64,000 nt of DNA from Prolixibacteraceae bacterium JC049. Its GTDB lineage: Bacteria > Bacteroidota > Bacteroidia > Bacteroidales > Prolixibacteraceae. The stretch's first letter is position 1. Each line of letters opens with the position of its first letter. A program made the translations under genes and the position numbers. The stretch covers positions 434,001 through 498,000 of the forward strand of contig SACZ01000004.1 of assembly GCA_023369685.1 (NCBI GenBank), in the 5' to 3' direction. Under the pieces are notes generated by a model. It worked only from the letters and a program-made list of their open reading frames with translations, was not told where the DNA came from and searched no databases. Below are positions 16,295 to 26,185 of the stretch, in pieces.

Positions 16295-17695
16295 TTAATA
16301 CGGTCTTTTCATGCGAGGTTCTTTCAACCATTTGTTTAATGCCGAAGAGAGCTCTTTGGTTACTTCCGGATAATCTTTCACCAAATTCCATCTTTCAAAC
16401 GGATCTTCGTCTAAATTGAATAGTTCAACAGGTTTGCCCTCGCGAGCTAAAAGCTTCCATTTCCCTTTTCGCGCCACTTCGGTTACTACAGGCTCGGGGC
16501 GCTTGTCGGTCACTTTTACATAGTTGTAGTTTCTCGGATAAAGCTTTATTTGCCAGAATACAATTCCGTGGTCTACCTCTTTATCTTCGACAATAGATGG
16601 CAATAGATTCACGCCATCCAACTTATACTTTTTCTTCACTGGAGCCTTTGCTACAGCTGCAAAAGTAGGGAAAATATCGTTGGTATGGAACAACTGTTTC
16701 TCCTCAACACGTGGTTTTACCGTTCCCGGCCACCACACAATTCCCGGTACCCGAATTCCCCCTTCATGGAAATCGAGCTTTCTTCCTTTAAAGCCTCCTG
16801 GCGATCCCTGGAAAGCCGGACCATTATCACTAGTGAAAACCACCAGCGTATTCTCAGCAATACCCAACTCTTTCAGTTTCGAAAGGACTCTGTCCACACT
16901 ATAATCGAGGTGAGTGACCATTGAACGATACAGCAGGTCGTCGCCTTTGGCTCTCTTTTTATACGGATTGAGCGAAACATCGGGAGCTGGCTCATATGGC
17001 GCATGAGGCGTGTCGAACCACAAGTTCAAGAAGAAAGGTTGATTGCCTTTACTACTTGTTTCGATAAAGCGAATGGCTTCATCGGTTTTCACATCAGTCC
17101 AGTGCCTGTCAATCGGCTCAATTATCTTTTCGTCGCGCACCAAGTGCTTTGCTCCATCTTTATACAGTCGGCGTTCCAACATAGCTGGCTTTCGATACAA
17201 CGGATCTTCCACCATTGCCAGGTAATGATCGAAACCATGTTCAATTGGTCCGGGCATCGAGTTGGCACGATCTTTAATATGTGCTTCATTTAATCCACCC
17301 AAATGCCATTTTCCCACATGTTTGGTAATATATCCCGCCTCTTTCAATGCTTTGGGTAATGTAGGCACATCGCGCTGCAAGTACATTTCCTGATCGTTGA
17401 AATGCTGCATTACATTAAATCGAAGCGGGTACCGACCAGTTATTACACTTACCCGTGTTGGCGTACAAACTGCCGATCCGGAATAGAAGCTGGTAAAACG
17501 AATCCCTTCGCTGGCCATTTTATCGATGTGTGGCGTTTTTATGCGCTGACTACCATAACAACTTAGATCGCCAAAGCCCAAATCGTCGGCTAGAATAAGA
17601 ATGATATTGGGTTGTTTCTGTTTGTTTTCTGCATTTCCTGCCATGGTTCCAGCCAATAGGAAGAATGCAGCTATAAATGCCCGTTTAGTTTTCAT
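16295..17695 (-). CDS. S1-family (formylglycine) sulfatase A
   Basis: This 466-residue protein has a signal peptide and the sulfatase signature SAVCTPTRVSVITGRYP. Cys77 in CTPTR should be converted to formylglycine. ADDLGFGD (Asp36-Asp37) and FTSDNGPAFQGSPGGFKG contribute calcium ligands. It removes sulfate esters from glycans; the position specificity is unknown. Its start overlaps the stop of the upstream GH2 gene by 11 bases, suggesting coupled translation. The enzyme is of the CxPxR type, so it needs a maturase; no dedicated one is in the PUL. Confidence 0.92.
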   Translation of the reverse strand: MKTKRAFIAAFFLLAGTMAGNAENKQKQPNIILILADDLGFGDLSCYGSQRIKTPHIDKMASEGIRFTSFYSGSAVCTPTRVSVITGRYPLRFNVMQHFNDQEMYLQRDVPTLPKALKEAGYITKHVGKWHLGGLNEAHIKDRANSMPGPIEHGFDHYLAMVEDPLYRKPAMLERRLYKDGAKHLVRDEKIIEPIDRHWTDVKTDEAIRFIETSSKGNQPFFLNLWFDTPHAPYEPAPDVSLNPYKKRAKGDDLLYRSMVTHLDYSVDRVLSKLKELGIAENTLVVFTSDNGPAFQGSPGGFKGRKLDFHEGGIRVPGIVWWPGTVKPRVEEKQLFHTNDIFPTFAAVAKAPVKKKYKLDGVNLLPSIVEDKEVDHGIVFWQIKLYPRNYNYVKVTDKRPEPVVTEVARKGKWKLLAREGKPVELFNLDEDPFERWNLVKDYPEVTKELSSALNKWLKEPRMKRPY

Positions 17696-19454
17696 TTTTC
17701 ACCTCTTTATAAAATTTCTGAAGTGTATAGAATGCTTTCTTACGAATTCCCTGTTCCGAAATCAATCCTTTTCGATTGTAGTCGTTCTGAATTAATCGGT
17801 TGGGACGTATTGGTGAGCGGAAATCCATTAGTAACCAAGGAGTCATACCATCCAGGAATGGCATCTGCTTTTTAATCATTTCAATGTTGTCTTCGTATAC
17901 CTTTACCTGAAACTCTTCGGTCCACTGCTCTGTCGATTTACCATGTAATCCTTGCAACGCACCAGCACCAAACTCACTAAATATTACCGGCTTTTCGTAT
18001 CGAATATCCCAGCCCATATTGGGACAATCGCCATTCTGCCTGAAATACCATCCGCAATAGCAGTTCACTCCAATTACGTCGATGTATTTTCCCAGTTTAT
18101 CGTCGATCACTCTTACTCCATCAACCTCTTTAAACGCTTCGATGGCAGCAGTTGTTAATCGTGTTTGATCCATTGACTTTACCTTCTTCAGCAGATCGGT
18201 AAGGAATTGTTGGCGCGCATCACTTTCGCGTGTTTCGTTGGCTACCGACCAAAGAATTACCGAAGCACTATTCTTATCGCGCGTAATCATTTCGGTTAGC
18301 ATCTGCTCAGCATTTTTATAAGCCTCTTTGCTTTCAAAGTCGATATTCCAATAAACAGGAATTTCCGACCAAACCATTAATCCCATTTTCTCTGCTTCGC
18401 GAATCATCAACTCACTGTGCGGATAATGTGCCAACCGAACGAAGTTGCAGCCCAAGTCCTTTGCCCACTGCAATAGTGTTCTACATTCGGCAACGGTAGT
18501 AACACGCCCCGCTCCCATTGGCGCTTCCTCGTGAATATTAATTCCACATAGAAACAATTGCTTCCCATTCAATAGAATCTGTCCACCTTTTGCCTCAATC
18601 GTTCTCAGTCCAATATGGTCTTCCACCTTATCGTTGGCTGCTGTCACCATCACCTTATATCGATATGGATCGTTGGGCGACCAGTAGCGTATCTTTTTTG
18701 ATTTCAGATTAAAAGTAGCCACACCATTGCCATTGGTCTTAAGTGTTTTTTTCACCTTAAGCTCCGGAATCTCAATCATTACCTCCTGATTGGCCTTTTC
18801 TCCTGTCAATTGAACTTGTCCTTCGATATTTTTTGGACTATTTTGCTGTAGATGAATGGTGAAATCGCTGATGAAAGTCGCTGGAGTTTCAACAATGCTT
18901 ACCGAACGAGTTAGACCTCCATAATTCCACCAGTCGTAACGAACAGTTGGCATGGCCGCTTTTCTTCTATCGTTTGTCGCACGAACAACCAGTGTATTTT
19001 CGCCATCGTTCATCACATCGGTTATTTCGAAATTAAATGGAGTGAAGCCACCAGTGTGCATTCCCACCTCTTTGCCATTCAGGTAAACATTGGCCTGATA
19101 ATTAACGGCACCAAAATGAATGAAGAAACGTTTTCCGGCCTCTTTCTTGCGGTTGAAGTTACGCTTGTAAAAAATAGCTCCTTCGAAATAATAGAGCTTC
19201 TCCGATTGAGTATTCCAATCGCCAGGAACTTTCAATCGATCCATAAAAACCGGATCGATATGATCTGCCGCAACAGTTTTCGACATATTGGCTTTTCCGG
19301 CATCACCGAATGGTGCGATATGCACATTCCAAATTCCATCCAGCGTTTGGGTATCTCGTAAAGTAGCAGTATTCAGATTCTGTGCATTGGTTTTTACACC
19401 CAGACAAAATACCAAAATCAACACCGCTCCCACTATATTAATCACTTGCTTCAT
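17685..19454 (-). CDS. GH2-family glycosidase (beta-glucuronidase/beta-galactosidase-like)
   Basis: This 589-residue protein has a signal peptide and three GH2 domains: a jelly roll (about 30-190), an immunoglobulin-like domain (about 190-285) and a TIM barrel. The acid/base is Glu407 in LWSVANETRE and the nucleophile is Glu494 in PVIFSEFGAG. The shorter length and the GINIHEEAP start of the barrel fit beta-glucuronidase-like members, but beta-galactosidase activity is equally possible. It lies between two sulfatase genes in the PUL and probably trims the glycan after desulfation. Confidence 0.88.
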   Translation of the reverse strand: MKQVINIVGAVLILVFCLGVKTNAQNLNTATLRDTQTLDGIWNVHIAPFGDAGKANMSKTVAADHIDPVFMDRLKVPGDWNTQSEKLYYFEGAIFYKRNFNRKKEAGKRFFIHFGAVNYQANVYLNGKEVGMHTGGFTPFNFEITDVMNDGENTLVVRATNDRRKAAMPTVRYDWWNYGGLTRSVSIVETPATFISDFTIHLQQNSPKNIEGQVQLTGEKANQEVMIEIPELKVKKTLKTNGNGVATFNLKSKKIRYWSPNDPYRYKVMVTAANDKVEDHIGLRTIEAKGGQILLNGKQLFLCGINIHEEAPMGAGRVTTVAECRTLLQWAKDLGCNFVRLAHYPHSELMIREAEKMGLMVWSEIPVYWNIDFESKEAYKNAEQMLTEMITRDKNSASVILWSVANETRESDARQQFLTDLLKKVKSMDQTRLTTAAIEAFKEVDGVRVIDDKLGKYIDVIGVNCYCGWYFRQNGDCPNMGWDIRYEKPVIFSEFGAGALQGLHGKSTEQWTEEFQVKVYEDNIEMIKKQMPFLDGMTPWLLMDFRSPIRPNRLIQNDYNRKGLISEQGIRKKAFYTLQKFYKEVKNEN

Positions 19455-19463
19455 ATTGCTCTA

Positions 19464-20927
19464 TTACTTTAATAGTTTCGTTAAATCGTTAGCCATTTTA
19501 GTTCCATCCAGGAAAGGTTCGTTTTGCACTTTGGCATACTTTCTTAGTTGACTGGCCAACTGTTTAACCACCTTTCTGTTTTCTTTTTTATGGATGTAAT
19601 TCACTACCTCATCCGGATCTGTTTGCATATCGATTAGCCAAGGCTCATCTAAACGCGAAAGAATAAGTTTATATCGGGAAGAGACAGCAGCAATCCAGTT
19701 ACCCTCTTTTCCCGGACGCGCAGCCCGAATAAATGTGATATCGTCCAACGCTTTTTGTTGTTTGGGATCACTCAAAAGTTTTGAGAAGTTGCGCCCCACC
19801 ATTTTGTTAGGCACCTTTTGATCCATAAATTGGAGAATAGATGGAGCAAAATCGACAGTATTAAAAGCATTATCAATCACGCCTCCGCTAGGAATCTGCT
19901 GAGGATAGTACACTATAAAAGGAATTTTTGCCGAAGCCTCCAATGGCACTCCTTTGTTATGTCGTCCGTGCTCGGCACGCAAATCGCCATGATCCGAAGT
20001 AAAAACAATGATAGTATTATCCAACAATTGCTCTTTACGCAGGTAATCAATCAGCTTCCCTACATTATCATCAATGCATTTAACCATTCCGAAATATTGA
20101 TAATGGGTCAGTTTCACCTTTTTTGAAGGAGTTGCCCATGTGGGAATATTTTCGGCACTTACAGGATATGTTCGGGGCTTTTTGAACTGCATGTGTTTGT
20201 ACATACTGTTGTAAGGCTCACGCACAGCATCGGGCCCATGTGGATCGGGAAAACTTAGGTAAAGACTAAAAGCCAATTTCTTATTCTCTTTAATAAAATC
20301 GATAGCTCTGTCGGTAAGAAAATCGGTAGTGAACGACTTATCGTCTGCTCCATCCAGGCTATAGTTGGGTCTCCCCTTTTTATTTCTACCAGCAATTTGT
20401 GGTCCCTCTGGAGTATCGGCTAATTTCTTCCAATGTCCTCGGTTAAACATGTAACGGTTGTCCGCAAAACCAAACTTTCGCTTTGGAGCCCATTGTGGTT
20501 TGCCTTCTCCATCCAAGTGCCATTTTCCAATGAAGCCGGTTTTATAGCCTGCGTCCTCCAGCACTTTTGAATAGGTAATCACTTCATCTTTCAGCGGGTA
20601 ATCGTTCTTTGGTACTCCATTTTGCTGCGGATACATTCCCGAGACAAATGTTCCTCTGGAAGGAGAACACACAGGTGAAGTCGCATAGAACTTATTAAAC
20701 ATCACTCCGTTATGGGCTAAATAGTCGATATGAGGAGTTTCCACATTATTACCATCGCCCCAAATGAAGGCTTGTTCGTGGCTAAGCTGTTCTCTGTAAC
20801 AGCCTAAAGTTCTGAAATTGTGTTCATCGGTCTGAATCACAATCAGATTAGGTCGTTTACTCTTTTTTGCTGTTGCAAAAAAGCAAAGCGGCAAAAGCAG
20901 CAAAAAAGATAAAGATCGAATTATCAT
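19464..20927 (-). CDS. S1-family (formylglycine) sulfatase B
   Basis: This 487-residue protein has a signal peptide (MIIRSLSFLLLLPLCFFATA). The maturation motif is ATSPVCSPSRGTFVSGMYP, with Cys87 as formylglycine precursor. IQTDEHNFRTLGC and FTSDHGDLRAEHGRHNKG hold further metal or sulfate-binding residues. The TDEHN start places it in a different S1 subfamily from sulfatase A. It is the first gene after a MITE-like repeat that separates it from the upstream GH2 gene, so transcription may be partly independent. Confidence 0.92.
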   Translation of the reverse strand: MIIRSLSFLLLLPLCFFATAKKSKRPNLIVIQTDEHNFRTLGCYREQLSHEQAFIWGDGNNVETPHIDYLAHNGVMFNKFYATSPVCSPSRGTFVSGMYPQQNGVPKNDYPLKDEVITYSKVLEDAGYKTGFIGKWHLDGEGKPQWAPKRKFGFADNRYMFNRGHWKKLADTPEGPQIAGRNKKGRPNYSLDGADDKSFTTDFLTDRAIDFIKENKKLAFSLYLSFPDPHGPDAVREPYNSMYKHMQFKKPRTYPVSAENIPTWATPSKKVKLTHYQYFGMVKCIDDNVGKLIDYLRKEQLLDNTIIVFTSDHGDLRAEHGRHNKGVPLEASAKIPFIVYYPQQIPSGGVIDNAFNTVDFAPSILQFMDQKVPNKMVGRNFSKLLSDPKQQKALDDITFIRAARPGKEGNWIAAVSSRYKLILSRLDEPWLIDMQTDPDEVVNYIHKKENRKVVKQLASQLRKYAKVQNEPFLDGTKMANDLTKLLK

Positions 20928-20983
20928 ATTTAGATTGGTTTGTGGTTTAGTATTTTCGTTTAATCAATAAATTATTTGAAATT

Positions 20984-21167
20984 CAGTCCATCCAAAAAGC
21001 TTATTTGAACTTCCAATTTGCAAGCAACCACTTGGTTTATCACCCCTAAATCCCCTGAAGGGGACTTAAGCCTCCTCTTTAAAGGAGATTAGGAGAGATT
21101 AAAATGTAGGTGCATTATAAAGTAAAAGTCTGAATTCAAATGAATTTACTTTTTGAATTACCTCTTC
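20984..21167 (+). repeat. MITE-like element copy 2, diverged
   Basis: This copy has the same internal order as copies 3 and 4: CCACTTGGTTTATCACCCCT, AAATCCCCTGAAGGGGACTT, AAGCCTCCTCTTTAAAGGAG and CAAATGAATTTACTTTTTG. The ends have decayed (CAGTCCATCCAAAAAGC on the left). It sits inside the PUL between sulfatase B and the long GH2 gene, within a 252-base gap on the same transcript. Confidence 0.7.
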
Positions 21168-21179
21168 ATTCAACAACAA

Positions 21180-23615
21180 TTATTGCTTCATAGTAACTTC
21201 AGTCTTATTCTCTTTTAAGTTAATGCTATTGGCAATCAAATTAAACTGACCAGCCTGCTTACCTGCTTGTACAATTACAATACTTCGTCCGTTGTAAACA
21301 TTAATTTCTCTTCCCTGAAAATCGTGATGACTTGCCGGATCGCCATTATCCACTCCAACAATGGAAGCATTTCCTTCAATATTAAACTGAATGGTGTTAT
21401 TGGCAGTTGGAACCACATTTCCTTTTTGGTCTACAATTTCGGCCTTGATATAGCAAAGGTCTACACCATCTGCATGAATTGTTTTTCTATCGGGAGTAAG
21501 TCGAACAGTATAAGCATCGCCAGTGGTAACTCTTCGGTTTTCCATTACCACTTTTCCATTTCGTTTTCCAATTACCTTTATCTCTCCTTTTGCGAATGGC
21601 ACATCCCATTGCAATAATAAACGCTCTGGATCATCTTTCTGGCGTCGGATACCTGCCGACTTCCCATTCACGAACAACTCCACTTCGTCGCAATTGGTAA
21701 AACATTTTACCGGAATAGTTTGTCCTTCCTTCCCTTCCCAATTCCAATGTGGAAACAGGTGCAATACATCTTTGTTGGTCCACTCCGACTGATACATGTA
21801 GTAAGAATCTTTGGGGAAACCAGCTAAGTCGATTACTCCGAACATAGAGCTACGGTAAGGCCATGAATAAGGCGTTGCCTCTCCCAGATAATCCCAACCT
21901 GTCCATATAAAGATACCTGCAACTTGCTCGCAGTCTCTATTTAAAATCCAAGCACGCTCGCCTGTTTGAGAATCGTTCCGACTTTTACACAAACCTCGCT
22001 TACCATTTTTTGGCCAATTGCGCCAGTTGCCCGACTCATTGGGTAAATAATAGGTTTCGCGACCATAAAACCATGCCGAAGAGCGATCTTCGGTGGCTAC
22101 CATTGGTCGATGGTATTTTTCGTAATCCGCTTTAAACATGTGCGGTTTATAGTTATAGCCCACCACATCTTGCAATGCCGACATTCCGTTTTTATGTGCA
22201 CCACTTACTCCCAACACACCACATGTTACCGGACGTGTAGGATCTTCGTTATGACACACATCCACCAATGGTTTCATAATTTCAGCTCCGTTGGCATGAT
22301 GCGCTTCCGGGATTTCATTACCAACACTCCATAAGATAATGGACGGATGATTACGGTCGCGTCGTACCATATCGGCCAGGTCTTTCTTCGACCATTTTTT
22401 AAAGTGCTTGGCATAGCCTTTCACCTGGTAAATGCTTTTATTTCCTTCGGTATCGAAAATTCGAGCCCGTTTGGGTGTAGCCCACTCATCGAATGACTCT
22501 TCCATGACCAACATCCCCACTTCGTCGCAATAATTTAAGAAAGCCGGAGAAGCAGGATTATGGCTCGTTCTGATGGCGTTACACCCCATCTCTTTCAGCA
22601 TATCTACCTGACGCTGCTTGGCTCTGTCAATGGCCGCAGCTCCCAAAGCGCCGTTATCGTGATGCAGACATACCCCCTTTAGTTTCACTTGCTTTCCATT
22701 CAACAAGAACCCTTTATCGGCAGTAAACTCGATGGTACGAATACCGAATCGGGTAACACTTTCATCAATTAGCTTCCCATTGGCCAGTACTTTTACTTTT
22801 GCAGAATAAAGGTGTGGATTTTCCAATGACCATAGTATTGGTTTTTCAATGGTAAACCCCTCTATTAACTCTACTTCTTTGTTTTTTTCTACCCTTTTAT
22901 TTACAGAAGAACTTCCTACCAGATGCCCCTTGGCATCATATATCTCGGTCTTCACTTCAATATCCTCTGCTCTATTCTTTTCATTGATCACTTCATTACG
23001 AATCTGAACAAAGGCCTCCTTTTCATCTACAATATTTGTTGTAATGGTAGTTCCCCAGTTTTTCACATATACCTTACCGGTAGTGGTTAACCATACATGT
23101 CGGTAAATACCGGCTCCATTGTACCAGCGCCCTCCTGGTTGGCGCGAAGTATCTGTTTTTACAGCTATTACATTCTTCTTTCCAAACTGAATATAGCTAC
23201 TTAAGTCGTATTGAAAAGAGATATATCCAAACGGACGTTTTCCTAAATAGTGGCCATTGATCCATACTTCTGAATTCATGTAAACCCCTTCGAAATCGAT
23301 AAAGACTTTTTGTCCTTTCCATTTCTTGTCCACTTGGAATTCTTTTCGATACCATGCAATTCCAGTTGGACGGTAAGCACCACGAGACAAAGCGGGTGCA
23401 TCTTTCTGAAAAGGACCTTCAATACTCCAATCGTGAGGCAGATTTACATCGCGCCATTGAGTAGCATCATAGTCCACGGAACTGGCATTGGGATGATCTC
23501 CCTTTGCAAATTTCCACTCATTATCGAAATTGTTTTTTACTCGTGTGGAGCTGTTATCGCTTTTGCACGATAACAGTCCCACTAATAAAATCAGAATAAT
23601 AGATCGAATAGCCAT
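21180..23615 (-). CDS. GH2-family beta-galactosidase, long form, lipoprotein
   Basis: The ATG at 23615 gives an 811-residue product with a lipoprotein signal, MAIRSIILILLVGLLSC. An alternative start 30 bases upstream would run almost to the GH95 stop. The enzyme has a jelly roll with VNLPHDWSIEGPF, GAYRPTGIAWYRK and VFIDFEGVYMNSEVWING, a TIM barrel with SHNPASPAFLNYCDEVGMLVMEESFD and acid/base glutamate in LWSVGNEIPE, and C-terminal beta domains of the DUF4982 and invasin-like type. It is probably an exo-beta-galactosidase. It follows the GH95 gene by about 10 bases. Confidence 0.9.
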   Translation of the reverse strand: MAIRSIILILLVGLLSCKSDNSSTRVKNNFDNEWKFAKGDHPNASSVDYDATQWRDVNLPHDWSIEGPFQKDAPALSRGAYRPTGIAWYRKEFQVDKKWKGQKVFIDFEGVYMNSEVWINGHYLGKRPFGYISFQYDLSSYIQFGKKNVIAVKTDTSRQPGGRWYNGAGIYRHVWLTTTGKVYVKNWGTTITTNIVDEKEAFVQIRNEVINEKNRAEDIEVKTEIYDAKGHLVGSSSVNKRVEKNKEVELIEGFTIEKPILWSLENPHLYSAKVKVLANGKLIDESVTRFGIRTIEFTADKGFLLNGKQVKLKGVCLHHDNGALGAAAIDRAKQRQVDMLKEMGCNAIRTSHNPASPAFLNYCDEVGMLVMEESFDEWATPKRARIFDTEGNKSIYQVKGYAKHFKKWSKKDLADMVRRDRNHPSIILWSVGNEIPEAHHANGAEIMKPLVDVCHNEDPTRPVTCGVLGVSGAHKNGMSALQDVVGYNYKPHMFKADYEKYHRPMVATEDRSSAWFYGRETYYLPNESGNWRNWPKNGKRGLCKSRNDSQTGERAWILNRDCEQVAGIFIWTGWDYLGEATPYSWPYRSSMFGVIDLAGFPKDSYYMYQSEWTNKDVLHLFPHWNWEGKEGQTIPVKCFTNCDEVELFVNGKSAGIRRQKDDPERLLLQWDVPFAKGEIKVIGKRNGKVVMENRRVTTGDAYTVRLTPDRKTIHADGVDLCYIKAEIVDQKGNVVPTANNTIQFNIEGNASIVGVDNGDPASHHDFQGREINVYNGRSIVIVQAGKQAGQFNLIANSINLKENKTEVTMKQ

Positions 23616-23625
23616 ATTGTTTAGA

Positions 23626-26016
23626 TCATAATTGCGATGCGTCAATCTGCTTCTCTTCTCCTATTTGAAGCTGCAAATTCATCACCTTATCATTATAAAT
23701 CAGTTGGATATTTCCTCCAACCAATGCTTTAATTGTTGTGTTCTTTAATTGTCCTTGCTCCCAGTTCATGCTCACCTCGTAATTACCGCGTGCTTTTAAT
23801 CCACTTACACTTCCCTTTTTCCATACCGAAGGCAATGCTGGCAATAACTTTATTTTCCCTGGTTCATTGGATTGAATCAACATCTCGGCAATACCTGCAG
23901 TAATACCAAGGTTTCCATCAATTTGGAAAATATGTGGTGGATGTAAATCGAAAAGATTGATATCGACCTGATTGGCCAATAACTGATTCACATTTTCCAA
24001 ACATTTATCACCCTCGTTAAATCGAGCATAAAAGTTAACCACCCAAGCTCTACTCCAACCTGTTTGGCCACCCCCCGATGACAAACGGCGCTCTAAAGTT
24101 TTACGAGCTGCTTCGTACATTTTTGGCGTTGATGCATTGATTTGGCTACATGGATATAAGCCAAACAGATGAGAAATATGTCGATGTCCGGGATCTTGTT
24201 CCTTATAATCTTCTATCCATTCCTGAATAGTTCCATTGGCTCCAATTTTAATCGGAGGAAGTTTCGTTAGCACTTCTTTCAGTTTTGGAGTAAGATCTGA
24301 CTTCCCAAGCACCTTCTCCGATTCTATACAAGCATTGAACAACTCTTTAATAATTTGAATGTCCATTGTTGCAGCAACAGTGGTTTTCAAATATTTTTTC
24401 GATTTAGGGTCCCAATAACCATTCTCAGGAGAATAAGACGGAGCTGTTACCAACTGCCCTTTATCATTCTCTCTTAAGAAATCGATTACAAACTGGGCGG
24501 CTCCTTTCATTATTGGGTAAGCCTTATTCTTCAGGTATTCCTTGTCTTGAGTAAACTCAAACTGACGCCATAAAGTCAAACACATCCATGGTCCGGAAAA
24601 CGCATAACTATATCCGTTTGCCACCTGCGAAGGTTTCGTCGATCCATTGGGAACAGTACGACCAAAAATATTGGTTGCATGGTGCACTATCCAGCCATCA
24701 GAACCGATGTATTTCTGAGCAGTTTCTTGTCCTCTTTCAGCCATTAACTCCACAAAGTTGGTAAGTGGTTCTACCGTCTCTTCCAGGTTACAAACCTGAG
24801 CCGGCCAGTAGTTCATCTGTAGGTTAATATTCATATGATAATCAGATTCCCAAGCAGCCCACATGTCTTTATTCCATAATCCTTGCAGGTTGGCAGGCAA
24901 TTGAGCTTTTCCTCCCGAACTTCCCATTAACAAGTAGCGACCATACTGAAATAGTGTTTCCACCAATAGTGGATCATTCTTTCCTTCTTTCACTCTCAAA
25001 ATACGTTCATCCGTAGGGATGGAGTCCAGTTGATTATCGGTAAGCTTTAAGTTCACTCTGTTGTAAACAGCAGCATGCTTTGCAAATTGCTTTGCTCTAA
25101 TCTCTTTATACGACAACTTTTCGGCTTTAGCCAGCTGTGCAGCTAACTGCGTCTTCAGATTAATGCTATTATCGTAATTTAACTTTGCCAACTGATAGGT
25201 AGTAGCTCCACCAACGAAAACAGTAAATGCCTTTGTGTTCTCCAGCTTTAATGCTGTTGGCGTATGGCTGCACTTTCCGTTATCCAGTTTAACTTTTACT
25301 AAACTACCAAACTTCATGTGTTTACCGGTTTTACCTGATCCTCCTCGATTATCGTCGCGTGCTTCCGGATCGTCAAATACCTGACCATCTACCCAGATGG
25401 TATTCTCTGAAGTATAAATCTTAATGTCTTTGACTCTACTGTATCGAACTTCACAATCTACTGGTTCATTGTCGATACTCTCGAAACGGTAAACAATAAC
25501 ATCGGGATCTTCCGACACGAAAGTTTCTCTTTTAAATCGTTTTCCCCCTACTGTATATTCTACGGTAGCGTTACCGTTTTCCAATAATAAACTTCTTTTG
25601 TAATGCTCTGCCTTACCATGGTTGAAGTTGAGCAGCAAATCGCCCAATGGCTCATACGAACGTATACTGGTAGGATTTACAGCCAAATGTTTCATGGCAT
25701 AATCAAATGCTTGATCGTACTTGCCTTCCAGATTCAAGTTCTGAAATTTTTTATAATGCTTCTGCACATTCTCGGGGTAAGGATTTTCAGGACATCCTGC
25801 CCACAAACTCTCTTCATTCAATTGCAAATGCTCATTGGTAACTCCGCCAAACACCATTGCTCCCAAGCGACCATTCCCCACAGGAAGAGCCTGAAACCAA
25901 TTGCTGGCTGGTTGTTTATACCACAACTGCTCTGAAGTAGTCTGCACTGCCTTTTTCTCACAGCTTAATAACAAAAAACATAGCCCAATAAATGCTGTAA
26001 TTCTAAAATAAATCAT
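23626..26016 (-). CDS. GH95 alpha-L-fucosidase/alpha-galactosidase, lipoprotein
   Basis: The ATG at 26016 gives 796 residues with a lipoprotein signal (MIYFRITAFIGLCFLLLSC). A longer frame to 26118 would read through a hairpin and is rejected. GH95 hallmarks include WYKQPASNWFQALPVGNGRLGAMVFGG at the N-terminus, LQLNEESLWAG, the catalytic barrel segment MNINLQMNYWPAQVCNL, and GGGQTGWSRAWVVNFYARF. GH95 enzymes hydrolyse alpha-1,2-fucosyl or alpha-galactosyl ends with inversion. Together with the GH29 enzyme it marks the PUL target as a fucosylated glycan. Confidence 0.92.
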   Translation of the reverse strand: MIYFRITAFIGLCFLLLSCEKKAVQTTSEQLWYKQPASNWFQALPVGNGRLGAMVFGGVTNEHLQLNEESLWAGCPENPYPENVQKHYKKFQNLNLEGKYDQAFDYAMKHLAVNPTSIRSYEPLGDLLLNFNHGKAEHYKRSLLLENGNATVEYTVGGKRFKRETFVSEDPDVIVYRFESIDNEPVDCEVRYSRVKDIKIYTSENTIWVDGQVFDDPEARDDNRGGSGKTGKHMKFGSLVKVKLDNGKCSHTPTALKLENTKAFTVFVGGATTYQLAKLNYDNSINLKTQLAAQLAKAEKLSYKEIRAKQFAKHAAVYNRVNLKLTDNQLDSIPTDERILRVKEGKNDPLLVETLFQYGRYLLMGSSGGKAQLPANLQGLWNKDMWAAWESDYHMNINLQMNYWPAQVCNLEETVEPLTNFVELMAERGQETAQKYIGSDGWIVHHATNIFGRTVPNGSTKPSQVANGYSYAFSGPWMCLTLWRQFEFTQDKEYLKNKAYPIMKGAAQFVIDFLRENDKGQLVTAPSYSPENGYWDPKSKKYLKTTVAATMDIQIIKELFNACIESEKVLGKSDLTPKLKEVLTKLPPIKIGANGTIQEWIEDYKEQDPGHRHISHLFGLYPCSQINASTPKMYEAARKTLERRLSSGGGQTGWSRAWVVNFYARFNEGDKCLENVNQLLANQVDINLFDLHPPHIFQIDGNLGITAGIAEMLIQSNEPGKIKLLPALPSVWKKGSVSGLKARGNYEVSMNWEQGQLKNTTIKALVGGNIQLIYNDKVMNLQLQIGEEKQIDASQL

Positions 26017-26038
26017 TTCAATACCTGTTAAATTTAGT

Positions 26039-26070
26039 GTCAGGACTTCACTATCACGCCCTGTCCTGAC
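26039..26070 (-). other. Hairpin in the 5' leader of the GH95 gene
   Basis: GTCAGGAC (26039-26046) and GTCCTGAC (26063-26070) form a perfect 8-bp stem with a 16-base loop just upstream of the GH95 start. It may be a dispersed REP-like repeat or an mRNA processing or stability element in the gap between the sulfatase C and GH95 genes. Confidence 0.5.
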
Positions 26071-26185
26071 GCTAAAATATGTAACCCTTTTGGAAACTCC
26101 TAAAATTCCGAGTATCAATGCATAGTTGATGCACCTATACTACAATAATGCAACATTGCTTACAGAATTAACTGCCATTCGGCTT

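Noticed and set aside
23616-23645. Longer N-terminus for the GH2 gene
   Set aside because: The internal ATG at 23615 begins a clear lipoprotein signal; the extension would nearly overlap the GH95 stop.
26017-26118. Longer N-terminus for the GH95 gene
   Set aside because: It would translate a hairpin repeat and hide the lipoprotein signal.
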